Positions 33,742 to 41,922 of a DNA stretch of 53,822 bases are shown here, in pieces. Source of the stretch: Clostridia bacterium (lineage in GTDB: Bacteria > Bacillota > Clostridia > Oscillospirales > Acutalibacteraceae). The DNA is taken from contig JAFYLQ010000054.1 in NCBI GenBank assembly GCA_017550105.1, positions 1 through 53,822 of the forward strand. The letters are read 5' to 3'. Positions within the stretch are counted from its first letter, which is position 1, and each line of letters starts with the position of its first letter. The translations under genes and the position numbers were made by a program. The notes under the pieces are model-generated. The model did not search any database. It was not told where the DNA came from and worked only from the letters and a program-made list of their open reading frames with translations.

Positions 33742-35098
33742 GTACACAGACGTTGTCAGAAGTAAGGTCTTAAAAGCCGTTGACGACTATTCAATGCTAT
33801 CTGATACAACTAAAATTGTTGTCGGTTTTTCAGGCGGTGCCGATTCGGTATGCTTATTACATATTTTGAATTCACTGAAGTGTGAGTTTCGTTTTGATTT
33901 AATCGGTGCCCACGTCAATCACGGCATTCGTGGTGATGAAGCCTTAAGAGATGCAGTCTTTGCCCGTAACTTTTGCGAAAAGCTTGGTGTTGATTTTAAA
34001 CTTCATAATGCTGACTGCATAAAGCTTTCTGAAGAAACGGGCGAAAGCCTTGAGGTTTGCGGCAGGAACGAGAGATACGCTTTTTTTCATAGCCTATCGG
34101 ACAATAATACGAGAGTTGCTACGGCTCACAATGCTAACGATAATGCCGAAACTGTTTTGTTTAATATCGCAAGGGGCTCAACAATTAAAGGCGGTGGCGG
34201 AATTCCTCCCGTAAGAGGGGATATAATCAGACCGTTAATTTATTGTACACGTAGGGAAATTGAGGGCTATTGCGAAGAAAATGAACTTGAATTCGTAACC
34301 GACAGCACAAATTTAAGTGATGATTATACAAGGAACAAAATCCGTCATAAGGTTTTACCGATTCTTGAGGAAATTAATAGCGAAGCAATTTCCAACTTCA
34401 CTCATTTCAGTATCAGTGCTCGTGAAACTGCCGAGTATATATGTAACGATGCGGAGTCCGTTATCAGATATGCAGATAACGGCAACGGAACCTACAAGGT
34501 TACTGCAATGCTCGAATATAGTGACGTTGTTGTACGCGAGGCAATAGTCATTTTATTGCGTAATTTGACGGATAAAACTCTTGAACGTAAAAAGCTTGAT
34601 GAGATTTTAGCTTTACTTAAAAGGTCGGGCAGGATACAGGTTTACGGTGATATATTCGCAGAAGTTGTTAAGGGAAGCTTCCGTTTTTTTAAAAAGGGGG
34701 ATAAACAAAAGCCCGAACCTGTTCCGCTAAAGGACTTCCCTTTTGAAAATCAATTTGGTGGCTATTGTATCAACGTTTCCGAATTTTTCCAAAGTTCAGA
34801 AAAAATTAATAAAAAACTATTGGATAATTTAATCGATTGTGATAAAATCGAAGGCAATGTTTTCCTTCGTACTCGTCAGGAAGGTGATAAAATAACCTTA
34901 CCCGTCAGAAACGTCACGAAAACATTGAAAAAATTATTTAACGAAATGAATATCCCCGTTGAAAAACGTGATTTGATTCCCGTTCTGAGTGATGAAAACG
35001 GTGTTTTATGGGTTTATTCTGTGGGTGTTGATGCCCGATGCCACGTTGATGCTAATTCAAGTAATATTATTTTTATTGGGGGAAAAAATAATGATTAA
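33734..35098 (+). CDS. tilS: tRNA(Ile)-lysidine synthase
   Basis: A 454-residue enzyme that converts C34 of the CAU-anticodon tRNA(Ile) to lysidine. The N-type ATP pyrophosphatase loop VGFSGGADSVC begins at about residue 30. AHVNHGIRGDEA, NERYAFF, ATAHNANDNAET and RPLIYCTRREIE follow. The C-terminal TilS domain is recognisable in FLRTRQEGDKI and TKTLKKLFNEMNIP. ATG 33734 lies inside the end of dnaB behind GGAGTACCGAG, so I reject the longer frame that begins at 33641. The last codons overlap the hpt start by 8 bases. Confidence 0.95.
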   Translation: MNKYTDVVRSKVLKAVDDYSMLSDTTKIVVGFSGGADSVCLLHILNSLKCEFRFDLIGAHVNHGIRGDEALRDAVFARNFCEKLGVDFKLHNADCIKLSEETGESLEVCGRNERYAFFHSLSDNNTRVATAHNANDNAETVLFNIARGSTIKGGGGIPPVRGDIIRPLIYCTRREIEGYCEENELEFVTDSTNLSDDYTRNKIRHKVLPILEEINSEAISNFTHFSISARETAEYICNDAESVIRYADNGNGTYKVTAMLEYSDVVVREAIVILLRNLTDKTLERKKLDEILALLKRSGRIQVYGDIFAEVVKGSFRFFKKGDKQKPEPVPLKDFPFENQFGGYCINVSEFFQSSEKINKKLLDNLIDCDKIEGNVFLRTRQEGDKITLPVRNVTKTLKKLFNEMNIPVEKRDLIPVLSDENGVLWVYSVGVDARCHVDANSSNIIFIGGKNND

Positions 35099-35651
35099 TA
35101 CTGAGGATATGCTTCAGGATATTGAAAATGTAATTATTTCTGAAGAAGAACTTGCGCAGATTGTTAAAGATTTAGGTGCACGTATTTCATCAGATTACAA
35201 GGATAAGGATTTGCTTTTAGTAAGCGTGCTTAAAGGCTCCGTTTTATTTATGGCAGATCTTATGCGTGAAATTAAAATTCCTTGCAACATCGATTTTATG
35301 GCTGTTTCAAGCTATGGCTCGGGCACAAAAACAAGCGGTGTTGTTAAGATTATTAAGGACCTTGATTGCTCAATTGAGGGTAAGGATTTGCTTATTGTTG
35401 AAGATATTCTTGACAGTGGCAGAACCTTAAGCTATATTCGTGAAATTCTTCTTGCTCGTAATCCCAAGAGCATTAAGATTTGCACTCTTTTTGATAAACC
35501 CGAAAGACGTGAGGCAGATATTTACGCTGAGTATATCGGTTCACGTGTTCCTAACGAGTTCATTGTTGGTTACGGACTTGATTATAATGAATATTACAGA
35601 AACTTACCTTATATCGGTGCTTTAAAAAGATCTGTTTATTCTGAAGAATAA
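35091..35651 (+). CDS. hpt: Hypoxanthine phosphoribosyltransferase
   Basis: A 186-residue purine salvage enzyme making IMP and GMP from hypoxanthine or guanine and PRPP. The PRPP-binding loop is LLIVEDILDSGRTLSYI (about residues 99-115). SVLKGSVLFMADL and MAVSSYGSGTKTSG are also conserved. The start is ATG 35091 behind GGGGGA inside the end of tilS. The longer frame from 34989 would lie deep within tilS and is rejected. The tilS-hpt-ftsH order is conserved widely in Firmicutes. Confidence 0.96.
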   Translation: MINTEDMLQDIENVIISEEELAQIVKDLGARISSDYKDKDLLLVSVLKGSVLFMADLMREIKIPCNIDFMAVSSYGSGTKTSGVVKIIKDLDCSIEGKDLLIVEDILDSGRTLSYIREILLARNPKSIKICTLFDKPERREADIYAEYIGSRVPNEFIVGYGLDYNEYYRNLPYIGALKRSVYSEE

Positions 35652-35675
35652 ATTTTTATAGTGAGGTGAGCTGTT

Positions 35676-37619
35676 ATAAAACGCAGCGAAAAATTAAAAT
35701 CATTTTTACCCTATGTGCTCATACCCCTTGTCCTTGTTATTTTTATAGGACTATACTCAGGTGGTGATACCAAGAAAACCAAATTAGACTATTATCAGGT
35801 GATTGAGTATTTCGATAGCGGTAAAATTACAGAGTATGAGCTTAATATCGGTACGGGTGCTCTTAAGTTCAAATTAGAGGACGGCACTTCTAAGAAATAC
35901 ACGGTTCCCAACGTGAACCTTTTCCTTGAAGACGTTCACGATGACGTTGTTGAATATAACCGTGCTAATCCCAAAACACCAATTAAATTCAACTACGTTT
36001 CAGGTACTTCTTATTCATTCTGGCTTCAGCTTATACCCATAATACTTGCAGTTGTGTTCCTTGTTATCGGCGGATACATCTTTATGAAGCGAATGAATAA
36101 CACAATCAGTTCCGAAAATAACAGGGCTATGAATTTCGGTAAAGCCCGTGTTAAATTCGGCAAGGATGAAAAGCGTAAAACAACCTTTAAGGAGGTTGCA
36201 GGTGCCGATGAGGAAAAAGAGGAGTTGCAGGAGATTGTTGAATTCCTTAAGGACCCTCGTAAATTCACCGAGCTTGGCGCACGTATTCCTAAGGGCGTTC
36301 TTCTTGTTGGCCCTCCCGGTACAGGTAAAACCTTACTTGCACGTGCAGTAGCAGGTGAAGCAGACGTTCCTTTCTTCTCAATTTCAGGCTCCGATTTCGT
36401 TGAAATGTACGTCGGTGTCGGTGCTTCCCGTGTGCGTGACCTTTTTGATCAGGCTAAAAAGAGTTCACCTGCAATCATTTTCATTGATGAAATTGATGCG
36501 GTTGGTCGTCACCGTGGCGCCGGTATGGGTGGTGGTCACGATGAACGTGAGCAAACACTTAACCAGTTGCTTGTTGAAATGGATGGCTTCGGCAATAACG
36601 AGGGTATCATTATTATTGCCGCAACAAACCGTCCCGATATTCTTGACCCTGCGTTACTTCGTCCGGGTCGTTTTGACCGTCAGGTAACCGTTGGCAGACC
36701 CGACCTTAAGGGCAGGGAAGAAATCTTGCACGTTCATGCTAAGAACAAGCCTCTTGCACCTGACGTTGACCTTAAAACTGTTGCACATGGTACAGTTGGC
36801 TTTGTTGGTGCAGACCTTGAAAATCTTCTTAATGAAGCAGCCTTGCTTGCGGCTAAACGTAACAAAAAAGCAGTTACTATGACTGAAATTGACGAAGCCA
36901 TAGTTAAGGTTGAGGTTGGTACAGAAAAGAAATCACATAAATATACCGAGCGTGATAAAAAGATTACTGCGTATCATGAAGCAGGTCACGCAGTTGTGGC
37001 TTATTATCTCGAGAACATCCCGCCTGTATACGAAATTTCTATTATTCCCCGTGGTATGGCTGGTGGTTATACACTTCAGAGACCAAATGAGGATACTGCA
37101 TATAAAAACAAGTCCGAGTTTTTAGATGAAATTGTTTGCTTTATGGGTGGTAGAATTGCAGAAAAAATCATCAGTGAGGATGTATGGTCTGGTCCATCTT
37201 CTGACCTTTCAAGAGCATCGGATATAGCCCGTTCAATGGTTACCCGCTATGGTATGAGCGAAAAACTCGGTCCTGTTGTTTACGGTAAGGACCACGACGA
37301 GGTTTTCCTTGGTATGGAATCTGCTAAAACTAAGAATTTCTCGGATTCTTATGCTGAACAGATTGACGATGAAATTAAGGCTATCGTTACTGAGTGCGAG
37401 GCTCGTTGTACTGCACTTCTTGAAGAACATAACGATAAATTGGTTCTTATTGCCGAAACCTTGATTAAAGAAGAAAAAATCGACAAGGATAAATTCCTTA
37501 AGCTTATGGATGAAAATTACGTTCCCGAGGCTGAGGAAGAAGTAGCAGAGATTACTGAAGAAGCTCCTGTATCAGAAGTAACAGATGAAGCGGCTTCAAC
37601 ACAAGCTACAGAAGAATAA
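35676..37619 (+). CDS. ftsH: ATP-dependent zinc metalloprotease FtsH, probable ATA start
   Basis: A membrane AAA+ protease of about 647 residues for quality control of membrane proteins. It has an N-terminal membrane segment, a short external domain, a second membrane segment, Walker A GPPGTGKT, Walker [12 protein letters not shown], the second region of homology [19 protein letters not shown] and the zinc motif HEAGH. The tail is Glu-rich. The start is odd. The GAGGTG ribosome site at 35663-35668 is followed 7 bases later by ATA (35676), which would give [10 protein letters not shown]. No ATG, GTG or TTG lies in frame before the GTG at 35715, which has no ribosome site and would begin inside the first membrane segment. 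An in-frame TGA at 35667 prevents any longer form. Confidence 0.93.
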   Translation: MKRSEKLKSFLPYVLIPLVLVIFIGLYSGGDTKKTKLDYYQVIEYFDSGKITEYELNIGTGALKFKLEDGTSKKYTVPNVNLFLEDVHDDVVEYNRANPKTPIKFNYVSGTSYSFWLQLIPIILAVVFLVIGGYIFMKRMNNTISSENNRAMNFGKARVKFGKDEKRKTTFKEVAGADEEKEELQEIVEFLKDPRKFTELGARIPKGVLLVGPPGTGKTLLARAVAGEADVPFFSISGSDFVEMYVGVGASRVRDLFDQAKKSSPAIIFIDEIDAVGRHRGAGMGGGHDEREQTLNQLLVEMDGFGNNEGIIIIAATNRPDILDPALLRPGRFDRQVTVGRPDLKGREEILHVHAKNKPLAPDVDLKTVAHGTVGFVGADLENLLNEAALLAAKRNKKAVTMTEIDEAIVKVEVGTEKKSHKYTERDKKITAYHEAGHAVVAYYLENIPPVYEISIIPRGMAGGYTLQRPNEDTAYKNKSEFLDEIVCFMGGRIAEKIISEDVWSGPSSDLSRASDIARSMVTRYGMSEKLGPVVYGKDHDEVFLGMESAKTKNFSDSYAEQIDDEIKAIVTECEARCTALLEEHNDKLVLIAETLIKEEKIDKDKFLKLMDENYVPEAEEEVAEITEEAPVSEVTDEAASTQATEE

Positions 37620-37624
37620 AATTA

Positions 37625-37664
37625 ACACCTCGTATTGTTACAAGCAATACGAGGTGTGTTTTTT
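37625..37664. terminator. Terminator of the rnj-ftsH run
   Basis: A 13-bp stem, ACACCTCGTATTG/CAATACGAGGTGT (37625-37657), with six T follows the ftsH stop by 5 bases. It overlaps the end of the convergent HAD gene and may serve both. Confidence 0.92.
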
Positions 37665-38328
37665 AGAAGTGTTTATATATTTCTGAATAGTTGTTTATGT
37701 AAACGTCGCAAAGAGCTTTTACTTTTTCTGGTTCTGCGGATTCAGAAACGTCAAAAATGCCTACGATTTTATAATCTGCCTTCTTGGCGGTTTCGATGGC
37801 ATAAAGAGCATCTTCAAAAACAAACGTGCTTTCCTTCGGAGTGCCTAAGTGCTCAAGCGCTCTGTCGTAAATAACAGATGTATCTTTACCTGCGCCAACA
37901 CTTGTGCAGGTGAATATTTCTGAAAAATATTCGCGTATGCCGTTTCTTTCGAGTGCTTTTTCAACCATATATTTATCTGTTGCAGTAGCTACACACATTT
38001 TAACGTTTTTTGATTTAAGGTATTCCAAAAACTCACGTACACCGTCTTTTAAGCCTACTTCTTTAAAATAGAAGTCCTCAATAAGAGCATTGATGCTTTT
38101 AACAATATCCATTACGGTTTTATCGGGTGCGTAGTTTTTTATGTAAAATTCTGCCGCCTGAACAAGGCTCATTTTTACAAATTGCTCCGAAGCACCCGGC
38201 GGGGGAGTTACACCCTCATTTTTAAGGAATTTAAGTCCGATTTCCGTCCAGATGTACATTGAGTCAAGAAGTGTGCCATCAAGGTCAAATATTGCGCCCG
38301 TCATAGTGGCAAGAGTTTTGTTTTCCAT
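37663..38328 (-). CDS. HAD-superfamily phosphatase (beta-phosphoglucomutase-like)
   Basis: A 221-residue HAD subfamily IA hydrolase. Motif I is FDLDGTLLDS (about residues 14-23), motif II is in VATATDKYMV, and motif III/IV residues are in GAGKDTSVIYDRAL and FVFEDALYAIETAKKA. The cap domain is of the helical C1 type. The substrate of such enzymes (sugar phosphates, nucleotides or phosphoglycolate) cannot be told from sequence. The ATG follows the thiN stop by one base, with GGAGGATAAT as ribosome site, so the two are co-translated. Confidence 0.85.
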   Translation of the reverse strand: MENKTLATMTGAIFDLDGTLLDSMYIWTEIGLKFLKNEGVTPPPGASEQFVKMSLVQAAEFYIKNYAPDKTVMDIVKSINALIEDFYFKEVGLKDGVREFLEYLKSKNVKMCVATATDKYMVEKALERNGIREYFSEIFTCTSVGAGKDTSVIYDRALEHLGTPKESTFVFEDALYAIETAKKADYKIVGIFDVSESAEPEKVKALCDVYINNYSEIYKHF

Positions 38329-38329
38329 A

Positions 38330-38968
38330 TTATCCTCCGATTTTAAAAGTGCCGTGTTTTCCGTTCCAGATTACACAAAGTGTGCCTTTTTTTACAGAAA
38401 TCTTGGCGTATTTACCGATGAATTCATTGCTGACACCTAAGGGGAAAGTGCTTGTTAATTCGGCGTCTTCTAATTCATAAAGCAAATTTGAAGCACTTAC
38501 ACCGACAGCATTTTCAGATAATGAAAATATCGATATAATACCTTTGTTTTCTTTGGTGAAATTTATTGACGTTTCTTTAATTACAGTCAGGTAAGTTTCT
38601 TTATCAATGAATAAGCAGTTTGCGTTTTTTTCGGAAACGTAAGAGGCGGTCTGAATGCTTGCGACTGTGTGGTCAAGCCTGCCACCGAGGCAACCGTATA
38701 TTAAAAAATTGTCGTAACCCTTACTCATTGCAACGTCTATTGCAAGAATTGTGTCGGTTTCGTCCTTTTGTACGGGGTGTTTAATCACGTTATCACCAAC
38801 GGGGGTATATTCAAGTGAATCAAAATCACCCACAATTAAATCAGGATTAATATTAAACCTTTCTAATGTTTTAAGACCACCATCTGCCGCAATAATTAAA
38901 TCGTCGGTACAGGGCATTATTGGTAGAACGTCTGTGGGCATTGAACCAAATATAAAACAAGTTTTCAT
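38330..38968 (-). CDS. thiN: Thiamine pyrophosphokinase
   Basis: A 212-residue enzyme making thiamine diphosphate from thiamine and ATP. AADGGLKTL (about residues 28-36), NPDLIVGDFDSLEY (41-54), KDETDTILAID and GCLGGRLDHT are the substrate-binding and metal-binding motifs of the family. In Bacillus thiN lies beside rpe and rsgA. Here it follows a membrane exporter gene across a terminator-like hairpin, and overlaps in transcription with the HAD gene downstream. GGTGATTTA precedes the ATG. Confidence 0.93.
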   Translation of the reverse strand: MKTCFIFGSMPTDVLPIMPCTDDLIIAADGGLKTLERFNINPDLIVGDFDSLEYTPVGDNVIKHPVQKDETDTILAIDVAMSKGYDNFLIYGCLGGRLDHTVASIQTASYVSEKNANCLFIDKETYLTVIKETSINFTKENKGIISIFSLSENAVGVSASNLLYELEDAELTSTFPLGVSNEFIGKYAKISVKKGTLCVIWNGKHGTFKIGG

Positions 38969-38986
38969 TAAATCACCATAGTATAA

Positions 38987-39009
38987 AACCGCTGTTTAAA
39001 ACAGCGGTT
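38987..39009 (-). terminator. Terminator-like hairpin between the exporter gene and thiN
   Basis: Stem AACCGCTGTTT/AAACAGCGGTT with a very short loop, followed on the minus strand by TTTTATA. It lies 11 bases after the exporter gene and 18 before the thiN start, so thiN must be reached by read-through or start inside the upstream gene. Confidence 0.75.
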
Positions 39010-39020
39010 AATTTTACTGA

Positions 39021-39512
39021 TTAAAAGATACCGTAGGTTATAAGGGACATAATAAGCCCTGCAATAAATACACCTAAAGCGATAATGGGCAAGCATTTTT
39101 TCATTCTTAAATCCATTAAGGCGGCTATAAGTGCACCTGTCCAACCACCGGTACCGGGAAGGGGAATGGCAATAAAAATAAGTAAGCCCCATTCCTTATA
39201 TTTTTCAATTGTGCCTTTTTTCTTGTCTGCTCTCGCTTCAAGCTTGTCAACAATTTTGCCTAAAAACTTAACCTTACGCATAAGTTTAAAGATTTTACGG
39301 ATAAACAGAAGGATAAAGGGTATGGGAATCATATTACCCAAAAAGCAGATTAAGAAGGCTTGAATAAAATCAATTTCAAGAATACGTGCAGCAATCATAC
39401 CACCACGTAACTCGAGCACGGGAAAAAGCGAAATTATAAAGGGGATAAGCTGGGTGGGAATGTTGTAGCTTTCTAAAAACTCAACGAAGGCAGTTACAAT
39501 ATTTTCAACCAT
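39021..39512 (-). CDS. Small membrane exporter-like protein (COG2426, Sm_multidrug_ex)
   Basis: A 163-residue membrane protein with about four hydrophobic segments. The segment LFPVLELRGGMIAA (about residues 30-43) and the glycine-rich IAIPLPGTGGWTGALIAALM (about 106-125) are typical of the small multidrug export protein family. Transport activity has not been firmly shown for the group, so the name is only a family label. The ATG overlaps the end of the NUDIX gene by 8 bases. Confidence 0.8.
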   Translation of the reverse strand: MVENIVTAFVEFLESYNIPTQLIPFIISLFPVLELRGGMIAARILEIDFIQAFLICFLGNMIPIPFILLFIRKIFKLMRKVKFLGKIVDKLEARADKKKGTIEKYKEWGLLIFIAIPLPGTGGWTGALIAALMDLRMKKCLPIIALGVFIAGLIMSLITYGIF

Positions 39513-40254
39513 TGTTTACCTCACTGATATAATTATTTTCTATCAAAAAGTCTCGTGTATCTTTTAAAATTGCCTTATCGTTTTCAAACTTAAGGTAGTT
39601 ATAGGCACTTTCAAAGGGTAACCAGATGTAATCTTCAATTTCCTCAGGTTGGATTCTGGTTTGCTCATCCTTAGTGGTAGCCGCAAAAATCTGAACGGTT
39701 TTTTGTATCCTGTTCTGAATAGTGTATTGGGATTTGCTTACAAAACCGGGGAATATTTTAATTCTGATACCTGCTTCCTCGCGAACCTCGCGAATTGCAG
39801 TTTCTTCCAATGTTTCACCGTCTTCAACGTGACCCTTAGGGAAACTCCAGTTTGAACTGCGACGATTTTTGATGAGTAAGTATCTTATTGTGCCGCCTAT
39901 GTTTCTGTAAACCACTGCACCGCATGAACGCTCGTAGTAGCAATCAAGCACAAAGGGTCTGTTTGCTGTGTAGAAGCTGACAAGCTTCTTGATTTCCCAT
40001 TCAATTAATCTTTTTGATTTTGGGGCAGCAACAAGCTTTTGTTCGCCGTTGTCTTTGAATTTAAGTATACCTATAACTCGTCCGTCAAAATGCTTTACAG
40101 GATTATCAATCCCAAGAATAAGTACACCACTTATAGATGTTGTGGGGCGGAATTTACCGATAGGTGTGCCGTGATTGAGTTTGTAAACACCACCGTCAGG
40201 TAAGGGGGTACCAACCGCTTCGGTAACCGCAACCCGAATTAATTTACCTAACAT
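39505..40254 (-). CDS. Pyrophosphatase-like domain fused to a NUDIX hydrolase
   Basis: A 249-residue two-domain protein. The C-terminal half (about residues 108-245) is a NUDIX hydrolase with the complete box GHVEDGETLEETAIREVREE (GX5EX7REUXEE), close to the diadenosine tetraphosphate type. The N-terminal 105 residues (VTEAVGTPLPDG, VLILGIDNPVKHFDGRVIGI, LVAAPKSK) look like the short Clostridial proteins annotated as inorganic pyrophosphatase. Both domains handle pyrophosphate, so together they may clean up nucleotide derivatives and split the PPi. The fusion is visible in one uninterrupted frame. ATG 40254 has GCGAGGTTAA upstream and a consensus promoter. Confidence 0.8.
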   Translation of the reverse strand: MLGKLIRVAVTEAVGTPLPDGGVYKLNHGTPIGKFRPTTSISGVLILGIDNPVKHFDGRVIGILKFKDNGEQKLVAAPKSKRLIEWEIKKLVSFYTANRPFVLDCYYERSCGAVVYRNIGGTIRYLLIKNRRSSNWSFPKGHVEDGETLEETAIREVREEAGIRIKIFPGFVSKSQYTIQNRIQKTVQIFAATTKDEQTRIQPEEIEDYIWLPFESAYNYLKFENDKAILKDTRDFLIENNYISEVNNG

Positions 40255-40293
40255 TAAAGTTAACCTCGCAAAAAACGTAAAAATCTATTTTTG

Positions 40294-40322
40294 ATTATAA
40301 AACTTTTTTTGACTACTTGCAA
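40294..40322 (-). promoter_or_regulatory. Promoter of the NUDIX-exporter operon
   Basis: Minus strand TTGCAA, 17 bases, TATAAT, 39 bases upstream of the ATG. Confidence 0.68.
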
Positions 40323-40414
40323 TATACAAACTTGTTATAATTAAGGGAAGATTTTTGTTGTTTTCATTCAAAATTGCATAAATTTGGAAGTTTTTTAATA
40401 ATAACGTAGTTTTA

Positions 40415-40443
40415 TTGACTTTTTTTATAATAGTTGTTATCAT
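40415..40443 (+). promoter_or_regulatory. Promoter of the transglutaminase gene
   Basis: TTGACT, 17 bases, TATCAT, ending 25 bases before the proposed ATT start at 40469. The surrounding 40323-40460 is very AT-rich and holds nothing else that I recognise. Confidence 0.6.
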
Positions 40444-40468
40444 AAAAACATAAATTAAAGGGGTGATA

Positions 40469-41875
40469 ATTACGAAAAGATTAATATCTGTTTTTATTGT
40501 GTTTTTGTTGATGTTTTCTTTTGTTGTTGAGTGCTATGCCTCAGCTAAACCTGTAATTGTCACCGAGTATTTTGAGGAATATTGTGACGAGTATTGCGGT
40601 GATGTTGCTTCGGATTCAGTTTCAGAAAATATGCAGGATTATTTTTATCCTTACAGTATTGGCGGTAATGTTTATTCCTCATATTCTTTATTGAGCGACC
40701 TGGAAAAGGTTTATTATGATAAAATTGTGTCTTTAGACGTTGGTGTTTTAAGTTTCACTATTAATTATTCACCGACACTTAGTAAGAAACAATTTGAGTC
40801 TATTGATTTCACTAAGATTATGTATGCCGTCTGCTTGGATCATCCCGAAATTTTTTATTACAACGGGTATGGTTATAGTAAATCTTATTATCCATCAACC
40901 GGGGCTGTTATTAGTATAACTTATAACATTGGCATAAAAAAGCATGGTCAGAATAACGCGGAGATTTATAATGCTTCTAACATTCCCACCTATTATGATG
41001 CGATGATGGATGTCATAGATAATGCAAATTTTAATACAACCACGCGTTATGATTTTGTTAAATCAGTTCACGATTATCTTTGCAATAATGCCTCTTATAT
41101 CAATGATTACGCAAGTTGTCATGATGCATACGGTACACTTGTTAATGGTGTTGCGGTTTGTCAGGGGTATTCAGAAGCATTCAAGATTTTTTGTGATAAA
41201 TATAAGATACCTTGTGTCTGCATAACCGGTACTGCTAATGGTGGTGCTCACATGTGGAACGCTGTTCAGATGGACGACGGTAAATGGTATCTTCTTGACA
41301 TTACTTGGGATGACCAGGATGACGATGGTATTTTTAACGACTTCTTTTTGATTGGTTTAGAAACTAAAGATACGTATTTTACAGGCAACGCTTTTAAAGT
41401 TTCTCATGTTTCGGATGGTTCGCCCTATTTACCGCCGTTACCTTACTCTGATACGGCATTTAATAGTGCTGATAAATACAGTAATTTTGCCGCAACGTAT
41501 AATGCTAAAGGGGATTTTGTTAATAAAAAGATTATTCTATCCTTCTTTGATACAACGGATAATAACATATACTTCCACGGTATGTACGTACCGGTGCCGA
41601 GCTACTACACAACCGCCACATTTACCCTTACCTCCGGTAACAATAACACAACGGAAAGTTGTCGAATGGTATTGATTGGTGACTGTGATGGTGATGGCTA
41701 TGCCAATGTGACGGATTATTCGTTAACGGTCAACAAAGCTCTGTCGGGCGAGACTGTCGAAGATGATTACGATGAAGCGAGTGACGCTAATTTTGATGGC
41801 GTTATTGATGCACTTGACGTTGCAATTTTAGAAAGAGCGATTGTGGGCTCTAACACGCAAATAATTGTTGAATAA
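40469..41875 (+). CDS. Secreted transglutaminase-like protein with dockerin-like C-terminus, probable ATT start
   Basis: About 468 residues. A signal peptide (TKRLISVFIVFLLMFSFVV) is followed by an extracellular region and a transglutaminase core with the triad Cys (VAVCQGYSEAF, about 231), His (AHMWNAVQ, about 261) and Asp (LLDITWDD, about 277). The last 60 residues hold two Ca-binding repeats, DCDGDGYANVTDY and DANFDGVIDALDVAIL, matching type I dockerin repeats. The enzyme could be a peptidase or crosslinker attached through a cohesin partner. GTG 40463 lies inside the AAGGGGTGAT ribosome site, so the start is more likely ATT 40469 or ATA 40466. No ATG precedes the signal peptide core. Confidence 0.85.
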   Translation: MTKRLISVFIVFLLMFSFVVECYASAKPVIVTEYFEEYCDEYCGDVASDSVSENMQDYFYPYSIGGNVYSSYSLLSDLEKVYYDKIVSLDVGVLSFTINYSPTLSKKQFESIDFTKIMYAVCLDHPEIFYYNGYGYSKSYYPSTGAVISITYNIGIKKHGQNNAEIYNASNIPTYYDAMMDVIDNANFNTTTRYDFVKSVHDYLCNNASYINDYASCHDAYGTLVNGVAVCQGYSEAFKIFCDKYKIPCVCITGTANGGAHMWNAVQMDDGKWYLLDITWDDQDDDGIFNDFFLIGLETKDTYFTGNAFKVSHVSDGSPYLPPLPYSDTAFNSADKYSNFAATYNAKGDFVNKKIILSFFDTTDNNIYFHGMYVPVPSYYTTATFTLTSGNNNTTESCRMVLIGDCDGDGYANVTDYSLTVNKALSGETVEDDYDEASDANFDGVIDALDVAILERAIVGSNTQIIVE

Positions 41876-41885
41876 TTAAAAAATT

Positions 41886-41918
41886 AAGGAGTTACCCAAT
41901 CGGGTAACTCCTTGTTTT
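41886..41918. terminator. Bidirectional terminator
   Basis: A 12-bp stem, AAGGAGTTACCC/GGGTAACTCCTT (41886-41913), followed by GTTTTAT on the plus strand and by an AT-rich run on the other. It lies between convergent genes. Confidence 0.85.
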
Positions 41919-41922
41919 ATAC

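Noticed and set aside
35715-37619. GTG 35715 as the start of ftsH
   Set aside because: It has no ribosome site within reach and would begin inside the first membrane helix. The GAGGTG site points to the in-frame ATA at 35676.
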